This document shows positions 24,313 to 36,479 of a DNA stretch of 64,000 nucleotides, piece after piece (the stretch's first letter is position 1; the number at the start of each line of letters is the position of its first letter). Under the pieces are notes generated by a model, which saw only the letters and a list, made by a program, of their open reading frames with translations, was not told the DNA's origin and did not search any database. Source of the DNA: Cryptomeria japonica (Eukaryota; Streptophyta; Pinopsida; Cupressales; Cupressaceae); NCBI RefSeq assembly GCF_030272615.1, contig NW_026729149.1, positions 108,763 through 172,762 of the forward strand, given 5' to 3'. The position numbers and the translations under genes were made by a program.

Positions 24313-25520
24313 TGTTAGTATAAATTGGTGACTTAGAGGGGGGTGTATCAGTCAAAACAATTTATACACAATTCAAACATTCAAACAAACCAATCTGCAA
24401 CTATCCTTCCAAATTAACTTAAACATTGCATAAATCATGAAAGAAAATAACAAAAAAGAAAAGAGATTTGCATACACAAATAAGTATCACATAACACTAC
24501 CAATTATACGTGGAAATCCTCGGTTAGAAGAAGAAAACCATGGTGGGGATAACCCACAATCTCTTTTACTGTAGTGAAAAAGAGTGCCCTGTTAAGAGAT
24601 TACAACCAGTTCTTTCAGAGAATATCACCCTATTAGAAGGGACTTGTGTCCAGTTAAGAATACCTTAGAACCTGTTAAAGGTCACCTTCCTAGAGGATTT
24701 TATAACTTCATATCTGAAGTGACTCGATTAAGAGATTTTACCTAAAGAATCTATTAAGGTTCACCCTGTTAAGGGATTTACAATACTACAATTGTTAGAA
24801 GGCAACAAAGATGATTGATCTGTTTGATGACACTACCTCTGTCTCATAGATCCACTTTGCATGCTTTTTTCTTCTGATCCATGTCGGCTTCACCGATTCA
24901 TAACTCTATCTACTTCACTCTATTCTACTCCCCCTGTTTACATTAACACAAATCTTTTTCACATTCACAACAATAAAATCAAAATGAATGATGTGTATAT
25001 ATTACCATTAATTCTGGTACCAACTTTCCCTGCAAAAATCTGTTATCGCGCCTTGAATTTCTCTCCAAAAATCATTCTGGGAAAATGGTCAAGACAACCA
25101 TTCATGCTGATAAGCTCGCCAGTTGAAAAGGGAAGATTATTGGTTCAACTGGATGTTATCTAGATGTTTCTACATTTGTTATTTGAACTCTTGTATTCCC
25201 AATTGTTGCTTATGTACCAGTCCAGTTCTGCCTAACTGGTTACCTCCTGTATATTGGTCTACTCACTTCTTAACTGGCTACCTCCTATATACCAGTCTAC
25301 TCACTGCTTAGTCGATTAACCCTTGTATAGTGGTCTAGTCACTACTTATCTAGTTAACCCCTGTATAACTATCTAGTCACTGCCGATAGAGATAAGGACT
25401 CTTGTTCTTCACCAGTTACCCTTTACTCCTTTATTGATGGATTATGGAGACTTAGAAGATGATTTTGCCAACAATGAAAACCATTTCACCGGTCATACAA
25501 AATGCATCATAATGCCAACA
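24313..25520 (-). repeat. 3' LTR of nested copia-type element, copy 2
   Basis: 1,208 bp, with both termini intact: plus-strand TGTTAGTATA at the left and GCCAACA at the right, i.e. sense TGTTGGC...CTAACA. The 38-bp array is at 25,238-25,389. This is the best copy for defining the LTR. Confidence 0.85.
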
Positions 25521-25533
25521 AACTCCCCCTTTG
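25521..25533 (-). promoter_or_regulatory. Polypurine tract, copy 2
   Basis: Sense CAAAGGGGGAGTT directly before the LTR start TGTTGGCA. Confidence 0.75.
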
Positions 25534-25656
25534 GCATTGTTGGAAAATACTACAAAGCAGTCATGTATGTGTCGGTTCTACCCTTGTTTCATATACCTCA
25601 TGTATATATATAAACTCCCCATATTTACATCAATGAGAAATAATATACAAAAGGAT

Positions 25657-28600
25657 TCATGAAAGAAAAGCAAAAATGTCTTCGAAATTTTCTTTAGCAG
25701 TTGGCAAAGAGGATTTCCATGAAGGCTTTGCCTTTTTCATGGTGCTGAAGTGTCCATGCAAAATTGTAAAAAAATCATCCATTTCATCTACAGAGTTACA
25801 GTCAGGTGCACTTATGAGACTTTTTGCTTCTTTGACATTCCTTTTCATGAAATCAATCATTGGTGCAAGGTAGCATTGTAGCTCTAGCAGATTAAGAGCT
25901 TTTTTATCCTCTTCCTCTTTTAACTTTTTTATTTCATTAGTTAACTCTTTGACCTTTCTACTAAAAGTCATTTGAGAGCTTGTAAGAGGATCAAAAGAAC
26001 CTATTAGATCTTGGATTTCCCTTTGAGTGTGAGCTTGTTTATCTTCAAGATCTTTGATTAAATCAGTGAAGCTTTATGACTTGACAAATAATTGGCCAAC
26101 ATCCTATTGTATAGATTTGGCCTCTTTAGTGCTAGCGGAGTGAACAACTTTTCCAATTGATATGTGTTTCATTAATTTTTCACCTCTCTTTGTTTCATAT
26201 TGTCTAGCTAAAACCTTCTCTAGATCGGTTTCCTTTGAACCGTATGCTTTGACAAGAGTGCCCAACTGATCAACGATGAATGCATTGTCATCAATAGCAA
26301 TGTCAAGAATGATATTAGATAGAATGGTTTTTGTAGTATTAAGAATTCTGGTCTTGTTTTTCTTTTCTCTAAGTTTTTCCTTTTCAGCTTGAAGTTTTAC
26401 TTTTTTAGAAAGTTTCATTAATTTTTTTGGGGTCATCTTCTTTATGTCGATTATAGAGTCTTCCTCTTCTTCCTCCTATATTTATTCTTCCTTTTCTTCA
26501 ACCTTAACCTTAGAGCTGGTTGCGGTGGTAAGTTTAGCTTTCTTCTTTTCACTCTTCTTTTCTAAGTCTAACATCCTCTTTACTAGAGGAGTGTCCACCA
26601 CTGTTTTCTTACCATCTTCAGGTTGACCGGATGAAGAATCCTCTTTCTTCTTGTTTTGTTCTGATTCCTTGGTCTCCTCTAGTTCCTTCATCTATTCTTC
26701 CTTGTTTTCTTATTCCTTCTGTTTTTCTTACTTCTCCTTTGTTTCCTTCTACTCTAATTCTTCAATAGGTGGTATTGACATATTTATCACCTTTGTATTT
26801 CCTTCCTCTGCACCTTTTATCTGACAAAAGGGGTTCATTGTTTGTAGGATTTATTGTTACCAAAGTTCTGTTAGGTGTATCTTCATAAGGCATATCTTCA
26901 ACTATAACTTCATCTTCACCGAGATGGTTAGTTTGAGTGGTTCCCTTTACCTGTGAAACACTAATATAAATAGTTTAAACAGTTGATTTGTGTTCAACCG
27001 GCTGGTCTACATCCCTTGTTAGAATGAGAATATCTAACATAACATTACCGATGATATCATCAACTAAGAAAACATCAAAACCTTCAATAGAGTCTTTGTC
27101 TTTACCTTTCCCTTTGTCCAACGAAGTTGCACCTTGGTCCTATTTTATTTCCTTTGTTATTTCTTCTTCAACTTCCCTTTGATGGCTCAAGATTGTTTAT
27201 CCTATGCTCTTTCTCAATAGGTAAAGTTTTTTTCCATCTCCCTTCAATTTGATTTTGCAAGTCTGATGGAACTATCCATATAGCTCACTGGCAGTTCTAA
27301 AGAACTTATGCATGTTCCAAATAAGTGCATCTTCAATTTTTATTTTGTCCTCCTTGTTGCAAAGGGGATATTTTCTCCCAACAACAGATACACCTCGAAA
27401 CTCTTTCATCCCATCGACCAATTCATCAACAGTTGGAAGTAAATTTCTACCACTTCTTTTGATTTCTTTTATTTCCACATCAAATTAGGTGTCAGTGTTA
27501 GAACCCTCCTTTTCATCCTTCTTAGGCTTCTTATTAGCCTTTGTGTGAATTGTCACTTCACGCTTTTTCTTTCTTGCATATGTTACTACTACCGATCTAT
27601 CTTTACCTTGGGAAGATGTATGAGTATCTGAATCATTTTCTTTAGTGTATGTTTCTGGTTTGTTGGATGCAGTACCCTTCGGTTTTGCCTTCGACATTTT
27701 TTTCTTTTCTCCAATTTGTTCTTTAACTTTGTTATTTGGCCCCTCTTTGTTCACTAGTACCGGTGGAAGTAGTGGCATAGGATGCTTCACCTCCATAGTT
27801 TTTGTCTAAGGTATCAATCATTTTCCTTACTCTTCTTTGTATGATTGCTCCTTAAGTTCCTATTTTATTTTGGAGCTTGCCTCCTCATAAGTTCCAAATT
27901 TCTTTGCTTTTCTATCTACTAGTTTAGACAGTAACATGTTTGCATACACTTTACTAATATCTGCCCCAACCTCATAACCCATAGAAGGTACCCAAAAGCT
28001 TCTAGGTTGAGCCACTTGAATGATGCAACAATCGGTGTCAATAAGAAAATAAATGTTTTCCGTGTACTTCGAAACAATAGCGGTTGGGATTCTCTCTCTT
28101 TTGTGAATTCTAATTTGGAATTCTTTAAAATATCCCCACATTGTTTCCCCACATTGTTTCCCCAAACTTATCACCTAAAACCCTAATCATTTCACCTATC
28201 TGAACCATGATAGGTTTATCCTCAAACCACACAACATTGCCCTTACTGGGAAAGAAATTTTGCACATAGAAGAATATACATACCAGTAATGAGCCATACT
28301 TGAATGACTATTTCTTGTCCTTCTTAATTCGCTCCATGTTTACTAGAGATTGAATTCTGATCATCTCACTAATATCATATCTTGCATCCTCCTTGAGGAT
28401 TTGATAGGCTGCACATATAGCACCGCTCGACACAATGTTTATGTGGCTTGATTGATAGACCCTATAACCCAGCACTGTATAAGAAAACCTCACTTCTGCA
28501 TCCTCAATATGAGTGATTTCCATTGCTCTCCTGTCACATCGAGATTGAGTCAACCGGGTGACTTTAGTGGATGATATTTTTCTTAGAGTTAGTGCTTCAC

Positions 28601-29111
28601 AGGTTGCGCTAAACCTTGTTACTCTTTTAATCACATCCTTTATGATCTTGATCGATGCTTCAGCTTCCAGCCATAGAAATTGATCATGCACTCTTCTTAA
28701 TACATACCTAACCCAATCAACATGAAATTGATCGGTAAAATCAACAACATTCGACAAATGCTTGGCCTTTAGATGCAAATATTCTTCATTCAACAGATCA
28801 TGATTACAAAACCTTTTGAATTTATTCCGAATAAATTTATCTCCAAGTTCTTCAAGCTTGCAATGGATGAAGGAGAAAATATCTTCAACTAGTAACACAC
28901 CAAAGGGCACAGATGATAGGGCACCGATCATGTCGATCTCTCCAACCTTCATAGGATCCAGTTTAAACTCGGGTTGTAGTTCCTTAATTTCTTCAACCAA
29001 CACAAGATTCGATACATAAGCTGCCATGATGAACTTCAAAAAAATTATTGAAAACAAGGTTTGATTACCTAGAATACCTTCTCCTCTAGGGTTGCCAACC
29101 CCCACTATCAT
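25657..29111 (-). pseudogene. Long ORF of unknown family, env-like position, copy 2
   Basis: Counterpart of 11,390-14,846 with different lesions. The first 267 codons are open here (29,111-28,308), including the stretch where copy 1 has a frameshift. Further open segments are 28,174-27,860, 27,796-27,485, 27,478-27,272, 26,691-26,482, 26,436-26,104 and 25,971-25,657. Comparing the copies shows that the stops are mostly private mutations, which implies a continuous ancestral protein of about 1,150 residues. The layout is the same: helical N-terminal region, Lys-rich middle, acidic SSSGQPEDG stretch, coiled-coil C-terminus. It is in the same reading frame as the gag upstream (29,508-30,413). 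Function unknown. Confidence 0.7.
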
Positions 29112-29507
29112 GCTGCTTGATTACTTCGCACAAATAGCACTAGAAAGATTTCGATCACCTTAGGTCGCACGAGAGCTCAAGAATGTTCACAAGAAAGCAA
29201 GGTGAATGAAATGTATTGACATTTCTTTATTTATCCATTAAGTTTTATCAGTGCTTCAATAAAACAACTAGTTTGTATAATTTTGACCATTTACAACTTA
29301 AGGTACACCAATTTACTTTTTACTAGTTGCTTGTTACCGATACCGATACACAAACAACATTTACACTAACCCTCAAAACTTTACCCAAAAAAAAACTTTA
29401 AACAAACTTGTATGCATCTAAACTATGTAGATAGACATAACCTCATATCGGTCGAGGGGATTCAATAATGATCTTACCATATGTGCTCCCCCTGAGTATC
29501 GGTATGC
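29112..29507 (-). other. Spacer between five-knuckle gag and long ORF (no pol)
   Basis: In a complete copia element protease, integrase, RT and RNase H would follow gag; here only about 400 non-coding bases separate gag from the long ORF. Near 29,490 the sense strand reads CTCAGGGGGAGCAC, a second polypurine-tract-like motif. Multiple such motifs are described upstream of the 3' LTR in Sireviruses, so this may mark where a pol region was lost, or the element may never have had one. Confidence 0.55.
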
Positions 29508-30843
29508 CTAGTTTGAAGAGGAACTATCATCACCGATGGATGATGACTTGGTTTCAAAATGATTCTCTCCTTCTTTGCTTTCTTCCTTCTTAATCCATGT
29601 CTTTTTCATTTCATTCCTCACCTCTTCAATTGTCTTCTTTCCTTTAAAGTCATTTTGCCCTTTCTTTTTGCCAAATTGGTTCATGTCTTCAGACCAGTTA
29701 TAGGATCGGTTCCTACATTCTCTGGCTAAGTGACTGATCTTATGGAAATTGAAACATGTGCTGCTAGTTGTTCTCCATGGTCCTTCATTATTTCTTTGAC
29801 CCATTCTTATTCTGCAATTTCTTCCACCATGACAAAAATTACCACAAGTGGAACATGTGGCATTGAATTGATTACTCCTTTTATTAGGGCTAACCTATTT
29901 GAATGGTGATCTTGATACAGTTGACTTGAACATGCATTCTTCAGCTTTGTGTCCATACTTATTGCATGTAAAACAATATCCATTAAAGCTTCTTCTATTA
30001 GACATGTTGCTAGATCGAGATCTACACTCATAAGCAGTATGACCATACTTGTGACAATTATAGAAATAAGCATCAAAGATGAAAGACTTATTTTGACTAA
30101 CCGGTTGATTTGAACAGACATCAAACTTATGACCCATTTTACCACAATGATTGCAATAAGATTTAGAAAACTTTATACCTTTTTTTCATGAATTGTTCCT
30201 TTTATCATCCTTAATGCTTTTGGATTTAGATGATTCTCTAGTTTCCATAGGACCTGTACCGGAGTAACCAAGACAGGTTGTCTCCTTTTTTCTCCTTTGA
30301 GCTTTTAATTGTTCATCTATCTTCTCAGAGCTTTCATTAAATTTCCTCAGCTTTTCATTTCTCTCATTTGTAGCTTTCAACTCATTTTTGAGTTGTTCAA
30401 TCTCTGTCACCATCTTCTCCTTTTCCTCTACTTTTTAATGTAGATCCTTATGTATGTATTCATTCTCTTGAGTGAAAATTCGGATTTCTTCATATTTTTC
30501 AATTAAGATCGCATCATTTTCTCTTAGGGCTTCTTTAGCGGGCCTTTTGGATTTTTTAGCTTTTTGATAAAACTTGTTCTGCATCTCTTTTTCTTTCATT
30601 TTCTATTCTATTGGCTTCTAGTATTTCAGTCATTCTCAAGGCCTAACTTTCATTCTCTCTTTTTAGATATGTGATTTCTTCATTCAGCTTCTTGTTCTTT
30701 TCCATGAGTTCTGCAACTGCTTTTTCTGCTTCTTCAGATCCACTCTGTTCAAAGAGTTGATCTATGATATCTTGAATCTTATATAATTGTAGAGCTAGTT
30801 CCTTTAATTTAGCAAGTGATTTTTTCAGTCTCTTTCAACTGAG
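29508..30843 (-). pseudogene. Copia-type gag with five CCHC-type zinc knuckles, 5'-truncated
   Basis: The pieces 30,413-30,186, 30,137-29,895 and 29,804-29,508 are in one frame, separated only by stops near 30,186 and 29,895. First comes a coiled-coil stretch (IEQLKNELKATNERNEKL), then knuckles read as CNHCGKMGHKFDVC (about 30,158-30,117), YNCHKYGHTAYEC (first Cys changed), CFTCNKYGHKAEEC, CSTCGNFCHGGRNC and CFNFHKISHLAREC (second Cys changed to Phe). So three are intact and two each miss one Cys. The tail is Lys/Glu/Ser-rich. Upstream to 30,843 the sense strand stays Lys-rich but is frameshifted. Most retroelement gags have one or two knuckles. The protein would bind RNA or DNA in the particle; the N-terminal gag and 5' LTR are cut off by the join at 30,844. 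Confidence 0.8.
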
Positions 30844-31330
30844 CAATAAGCTGAAGATAAAGAAGTTTGGTCACTGCAAAATTTTGAAGAAGCATGAATC
30901 TGGAAACACATATGAGGTAGAGTTGCTAGAAGAAATTAATATTTACTGTATGTTCAACATTTCAGATATAACAAAATATCATGAAGGTAGCACAAAGGAG
31001 GAGCCAAGAATAGTACAGTACAAAATTCTTGCACCTCCTTCAGAGAAGGAGGAGATCAAAGCAATTCTGGATAGTCGTGTGCGAAGGAGTACTAGAAATA
31101 GGTAATATGAGGAGTATCTAGTGAAATGGAGGGAAATACCTAGTGAATAGTCTTCATGGTTTTTCAAGGAAGAGGTTGACCGTTTGGGTTGTCCTCAATC
31201 AGCTGAGACGTTACGTGGTCACTTCTCAATCTAACTAAGGTGTCTAATGCAGGAGTATCCAATGGTGTATGGCCAATCCTATATCACACAAAAATGTTTC
31301 TTTTTGTTTAGTTTTCTTTTTATTTTTTGG
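30844..31330 (+). pseudogene. Inverted fragment: integrase tail and chromodomain of gypsy pol
   Basis: Reverse complement of about 7,445-6,960. Homology begins exactly at CAATAAGCTGAAGAT. It encodes an integrase tail ending in TRNR, a stop, then a chromodomain-like YEEYLVKW segment with another stop before SSWFFKEEV. The two-residue YLVKW core is better preserved than in copies 1-3. Being a fragment with stops, it is not functional. Confidence 0.88.
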
Positions 31331-31486
31331 TAGTTTTGGATACCCTCTTAAACGAATAAGAGATTCCAACTCTCAAAATTGACAAGCTGATTTTTCTAGC
31401 CGACTGCCAAAAATAGCAAGTTTTTATTTGAAGGCAAATGGAGCCCAAAATTTGTGGGAATATTGAGGACGAAAAAATAAGCACTT

Positions 31487-34400
31487 TGTGAAAGAATCAA
31501 ATTAAAAGCATCAATTGTTTGAAAGTTATTCAAGTTTCAGTTTCCTAAAAAATTGAAAAAAAATCTTCCAAGCTAGATTTGAGGCATTAAACGGTGTTGA
31601 ATGGGAACGAAAAATGGTGGGAATTAGCAGAGAAAAATCTAAGTGTACTCAACACTCAGAGATATTTGTGATGCTTCAAACAGTTCATAAATACGATTCC
31701 CAGATCAAAAGTTATGGCTGCCAGGAGTTGGACAATTTTTTGGAAAGTTTTAATTTTTGAATCTGGTTGTATTTTCATATTTCCAATTTCATGTTTTTGC
31801 ATTTTTCCACCAATTGGTAATTTATAAATTTTAATTTCAGCTCCAAAATGGTGGAAGGCTATTTAGGACTCATTTGAGGAAACTTGTAATAGCTTTTGGA
31901 GTTGAGTTTTTGGGAGTTAGTTTCTAGGTTGGAAATAGTTTTATAAGGGTTTTAAGAAAACTTTGTAAGTTGTGTGTTGCAGTGATTGAGAATTTATTCC
32001 TCTATATTGTAATTGGATGTATTTCAAATAGTTTGATTTCAGATATAATACATAATCTTCTATGTTTTACTGCAATTTGCTATGTTTTTTTGTTTCTCGA
32101 GTTCTGCCTTCATCATGTATTATTGGGGATATATTTATTTTGTATATTATATTTTTAAATTTATGTATTCCCTTCCTTGTATTCTTGTTGGGATTTAATA
32201 TTATTTTTTAGTTTTTTTTAATCTCCCATTATGATATACTGCATCTCCATGAATTTCTATGTAAATTTGGTGTCTTTCTGTGCAAGTCTGTGTAAAGGAG
32301 GTGCGGGGATTTGATGTTTAAATCCATTTGTATGACTTGTGAATATAATTTTTATGTTTTTAAGGTATTATTTTATCCTCCCACACCTCCTGGGAGAGTC
32401 ATTTGTTCATTTAGCAAGCCTGTGTGCAATCTGGGCAAGTTTCATTACATTAAATGTATGTTTTCATTGGTTTTTGCTGTCTGAACCCACAACGCTATCA
32501 TTCGGCACCAAAACACAAAAGTATGGCTCCAAAATGCCAAAATATGTCATGGGAGAGATAAATTATCTCCCAAATGGGCCATTTTAGGTTTTGGAGGTGC
32601 TGAACTACTCTGGGGTGCAGGTTTTATCAGTTTTGGTCATTGTGATTGATTTGTTTGATTTTGGGAATTTACCACAAGCATTTTGTGATTGCATTCATTT
32701 CCTTAGAGGTTTTTATGATTTCATCATGATAATTACATGTTTTTTTTTGTTCTCCAGTAAGAGGATTTGTCCCTTCTTATTGAGGATATTGTTGATGTTG
32801 AGTTGCTCCAAGAGGAAGAATGCTTCGATATTGAGGAATGTTTATGAGAGCTCTAGTGGGATTTTATTGCCTCATTTTTTGGTATTGGAATTTTTTTTGG
32901 ATTATACTTTGAACTCATGTTTATGCCTTCGCTCATTGTTGTATTATTCTGGTGAAGGCTCTTGCTTGTAATTGCGTATATAAATCTTGATATACATCAG
33001 TTTGCTTCCATGATGTTGTGGTTGTGTTTATGTCTTCATAATGTTGTTGTGATGTTATTTTAATGCATATTTCAACCTAAGGTATTGGTTCATTATTACG
33101 GGGAGTGGGTTCTTGCATGTGTAGGAGCGGGGTCATGAGCAATAGGCTCTAAGAGGTTCCAAGAGATGATGCTTAGGGTCTAGAACTGTCATGGGACCAC
33201 ATGAAAAGTTTATGTTTAATTGTAAGTGATAGTTCACTAATAATTTGATTATTGGGTTTGGGTAAATAAGAATTTACTTAAACAAGATAATGATTTCTTT
33301 TTTTGGTTCCCCACCTCATAGCCCTTGATTGTTGACTTGGGATGAGCTTGGGAAGACCGTTGGAGTGGTAAATCGATCTCCCTTGATTGTCTCCAAGGTG
33401 GAGATGGTTCCACGTGTCTATGAAGGTGTGGTGTGGCCCCTTCTTTGTGAGGATAGCATGTGATGACACTCTTCCCTAAGTGTGTACATTATCATTATGC
33501 CTTTGTTGTTGATTATGCCTTTGGGATTTATTGTTTTTTTATTAACCTTGTGAGGTAATTTGATTCATTATTCTTGGTTGTTATTTTGTGGTGGTCACGT
33601 TTAGTCCCTTGGTTCTTAGGTGTTAGCCTATCTCTTGAGTGTTAGCTGGAACCCCATGGCATCTCCTAGCACAAAGGATGGTTCCTATTGGTTCCACATG
33701 GTCAGGTGGTTTGATGCCTTGTTCCATTCGGATGTTAATCATTGGATGATTCAATGCGTCAACATGGATTTATATTATCTCATCATATAGATGGATCTTG
33801 AAGCATAATCTATGTAGTTAGGAATTGATATCATGTAGTTTTTAACTCAAGAAAGATGTAATAGTAAAGTAGACCATGTAATCAGTTTCTCGTGAACATA
33901 TGTATTAGGACTTGTAGTAGGTTGATTCAAGAATTGTATGTAAATGGATATTCAATTGTGTATGTAATTCTAGATTAGAGAGGAATTAAATGATTGAGTG
34001 ATACGATTGGATTGTCTTGTGTATATCTTGCGAATGGTAGTGAATATGTTTATGATCATGTATGCCTTGTCTTGAAATATGTTAATCCTTATTTTTAGTT
34101 ATCTTTGGAATATATAAATGAATGAATAGTTGTAGATTTGTATGGACACTATGATTATTCACTATGTGGAGTAGATGTCTATGTTTGGAGATAACATTGT
34201 ATCATAATGACTTGTAAATGTGAAAGAAGGATATGTACTTATGTAACCTGTATTATTATGCATTAGGATATGATATAACAGAAGCGACTATGTACTTGTA
34301 CCATGCACTCTTATGTAATAGGACTCTATGATGTAGAGACTATGACATCTAATGGATTAAGATGATGTATTATTATATGGTTCACATTGTATAAATGTTC

Positions 34401-35127
34401 ATAATGTTAGGAATGAGATCCTACGTTGAATTAGGAGATTGAATAATTATACTAAGTTTAATCTTGTAGTATCATATGATTCTTAAATTTGTTTAGTAGC
34501 ATGGAATCCTATTTGGAAGTAGATAAGTGCTTGCTATTATAATCTTGCATATGTGTAAGAATAGTAATCTTGATGAGATGTGCAATAGTCTTTCTTAAGG
34601 AAATAATCTAGTTCCATATGTATGAAAGGGTATATGTATATAGATTAATGATGTAATAGGTGAATAATGGATAAAGATGGGAGATAGGAACATTTGATCT
34701 CGTTCTTTAAAATGAACTTAGAAAGTTAATGGGGTTATGAAGAAATGCTTTTGATAGCTCATAATCTAAAGATAGGAAGAATACTTGAGTAGAACTTAAA
34801 TAAAATGGATGTTAATGATTTCATGGTATGGATGTGTTAGGTTATGATGTTATTAAGTAGTGGCATTAAGATACATTGGGGGAAAGAATGATAGGATAAA
34901 TGTATGATTTGAGATGATAATGGTTATGATGTTATTTTTGCTTGCATTCATAATGTTATGGATGATTTTATGGTCATAATATTATATTTGTTCATGTAGT
35001 TGTTAATCTATGATCTTGAGTGATGATAGTTATTTATGTTGCATTAGTTGATTTTTATTTAAAAGAGTTATCTCTATTTGTTAGTTAGATTAGTAGTTTT
35101 CTCTAGGGTATTTTGGCGGGTACTACA
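31487..35127 (+). repeat. Inverted copy of the gypsy LTR
   Basis: Starts TGTGAAAGAATC after the purine-rich GACGAAAAAATAAGC and ends GGCGGGTACTACA, followed by GACATTGGCC, the complement of the flank found beside the other LTR copies. Length about 3.64 kb. It is opposite in orientation to copies 1-3 and forms long inverted-repeat arms with them. Confidence 0.6.
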
Positions 35128-35733
35128 GACATTGGCCAATTTCTTGAAAATTGTGCACTATATTGATGTGAAATTAATTTGATTTGTTTATTATTATTTT
35201 ATGAACTTTCTCTACAAAAATCGCAAGAACCTAGTTCTCAAATCTCAAGAGATGATGAAATCTTCTTTAGTACTTTTTAAAAATATGTTGGACTTATCTA
35301 TGGTAGTCTAAGGCTAGTCGCCAATCAAATTTAAACAAATAGAATTGCAAGTGTATGCTCGAATAGTTGACATCATGATACTTCTGCTAATGGATTTGTC
35401 TAGGTATATGAACACTAATTTAGGATGATTGTCTCACAATGTTATCAACCCTGCTCTCTAATCTTAATGTCACTCCAAACCAATACATAGTTGAAACCAC
35501 ACAATGGCTCAACAATTAACCATGTAACAAAAACACTTGCCTAACATATTTAAAATTCCCTCTAATGATTGAATTTCTAAGTATAGTGGCAAACATAAAA
35601 TGTACATGCAAAAAGTACTATTGTTCAAATCTGCCCAACCCATTTACCATATCTACCTCCACATTGATGCTAAAATGTTTCCAAATGCTAGTATTGAAAT
35701 GGCTCTAAATGTACTACCTCAAAATGATAGTAT
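35128..35733 (+). repeat. Inverted flank repeat
   Basis: Reverse complement of the 2,570-3,203 flank, ending at CCTCAAAATGATA, the same breakpoint as the solo copy at 40,675. Because flank and LTR are inverted together, this copy arose by duplication and not by a separate insertion of the retroelement. Confidence 0.85.
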
Positions 35734-35887
35734 GGAAATATGCTCTCATGCACTCCTTGAAAGATAAAAAAGAGAGTTTTTGAATCTTTCTTCCTATTAT
35801 CTTTAAATAAATCTTTCTCTAGTTGAGTTAGGGGATTTTCTTTTGTTGCATCAACTTATCTAGGTATCCATTTCTTACAAACTTTCA
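35734..35887. other. Unassigned short stretch
   Basis: Nothing recognised between the inverted flank and the copia gag fragment. Confidence 0.4.
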
Positions 35888-36067
35888 TAAATCTTGTGAA
35901 CAAAACAATGTCTTCATTGTGATTACCCAATAGTTATAATTTTTTCTATTAAAATGAAGAAATTGTGGGTTTCTCAGCCTTGTGCTTCGAGCTGTTATTA
36001 TTGACTGTAGATAACCCTTCTAACTCCTTTAAAAACTTTATCAAAGACTCCATTCAATAACCTTCAT
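35888..36067 (-). pseudogene. Copia gag N-terminal fragment
   Basis: In sense orientation the segment near 35,945-35,895 reads NRKNYNYWVITMKTLFCS, which matches the usual copia gag start (a YxxW..xMKxLL pattern). It is directly downstream of a primer-binding-site-like sequence. The part next to 35,890-35,960 also matches 45,276-45,345, where the rest of gag continues. It contains stops and is a relic. Confidence 0.6.
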
Positions 36068-36078
36068 CTTTAATACCA
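36068..36078 (-). promoter_or_regulatory. Probable copia primer-binding site
   Basis: Sense TGGTATTAAAG differs at two positions from TGGTATCAGAG, the usual plant copia site complementary to initiator methionine tRNA. It lies just upstream of the gag N-terminal fragment and after ..CTTACATCATG, compatible with an LTR ending in CA. Confidence 0.5.
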
Positions 36079-36479
36079 CATGATGTAAGAGAAAGTGGAT
36101 AAAAGAGTTTAAGAACAGAGCAGGAAAATGGAGAGACAAAACAAATAAAATAAATTGAAAATTAATTAATTAAATATTTACATATTTAAGATGCATACAT
36201 AACACTCACATGGCTGGTACCTTTTCTTTGTGCCCAAAGATTCCACAAATAGAGTTTCTCTATTCCACACTTCATCTACTGTTTCTAAAGCAACATTTTT
36301 TTTACTCCTATTTTCTTCATTCATTAATTCTAAAACTACCTACTATAAGCTTAGTGTCTGTGGTTTAAGCCATTCCCTATTGTTATAGTAACAAGTGTAA
36401 ATTTTCCTCTTTTTTTTTTAATTCCGTACATTTCATTCAAAACTGCTCTCCTTACAATTGATATGTTAGGCTGAGGACA
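36079..36479 (-). repeat. Probable remnant of copia 5' LTR
   Basis: By position this is the LTR that should precede the primer-binding site in sense orientation. No second copy is in the window to define its edge, so it rests on position only. Confidence 0.3.

Larger units (their letters stand above)
16882..30843. repeat. Segmental duplication, copy 2 (diverged)
   Basis: Collinear with 2,731-15,134 but clearly more diverged than copies 1 and 3 are from each other. The offset changes from about 14,132 to 14,267 near 22,608 because copies 1 and 3 lost 155 bases between two CTCTACAAAA direct repeats and gained a roughly 20-bp tandem duplication. Copy 2 therefore keeps the ancestral state there. 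It extends 1.4 kb further than copy 1 into the gag of the nested element. Confidence 0.88.
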
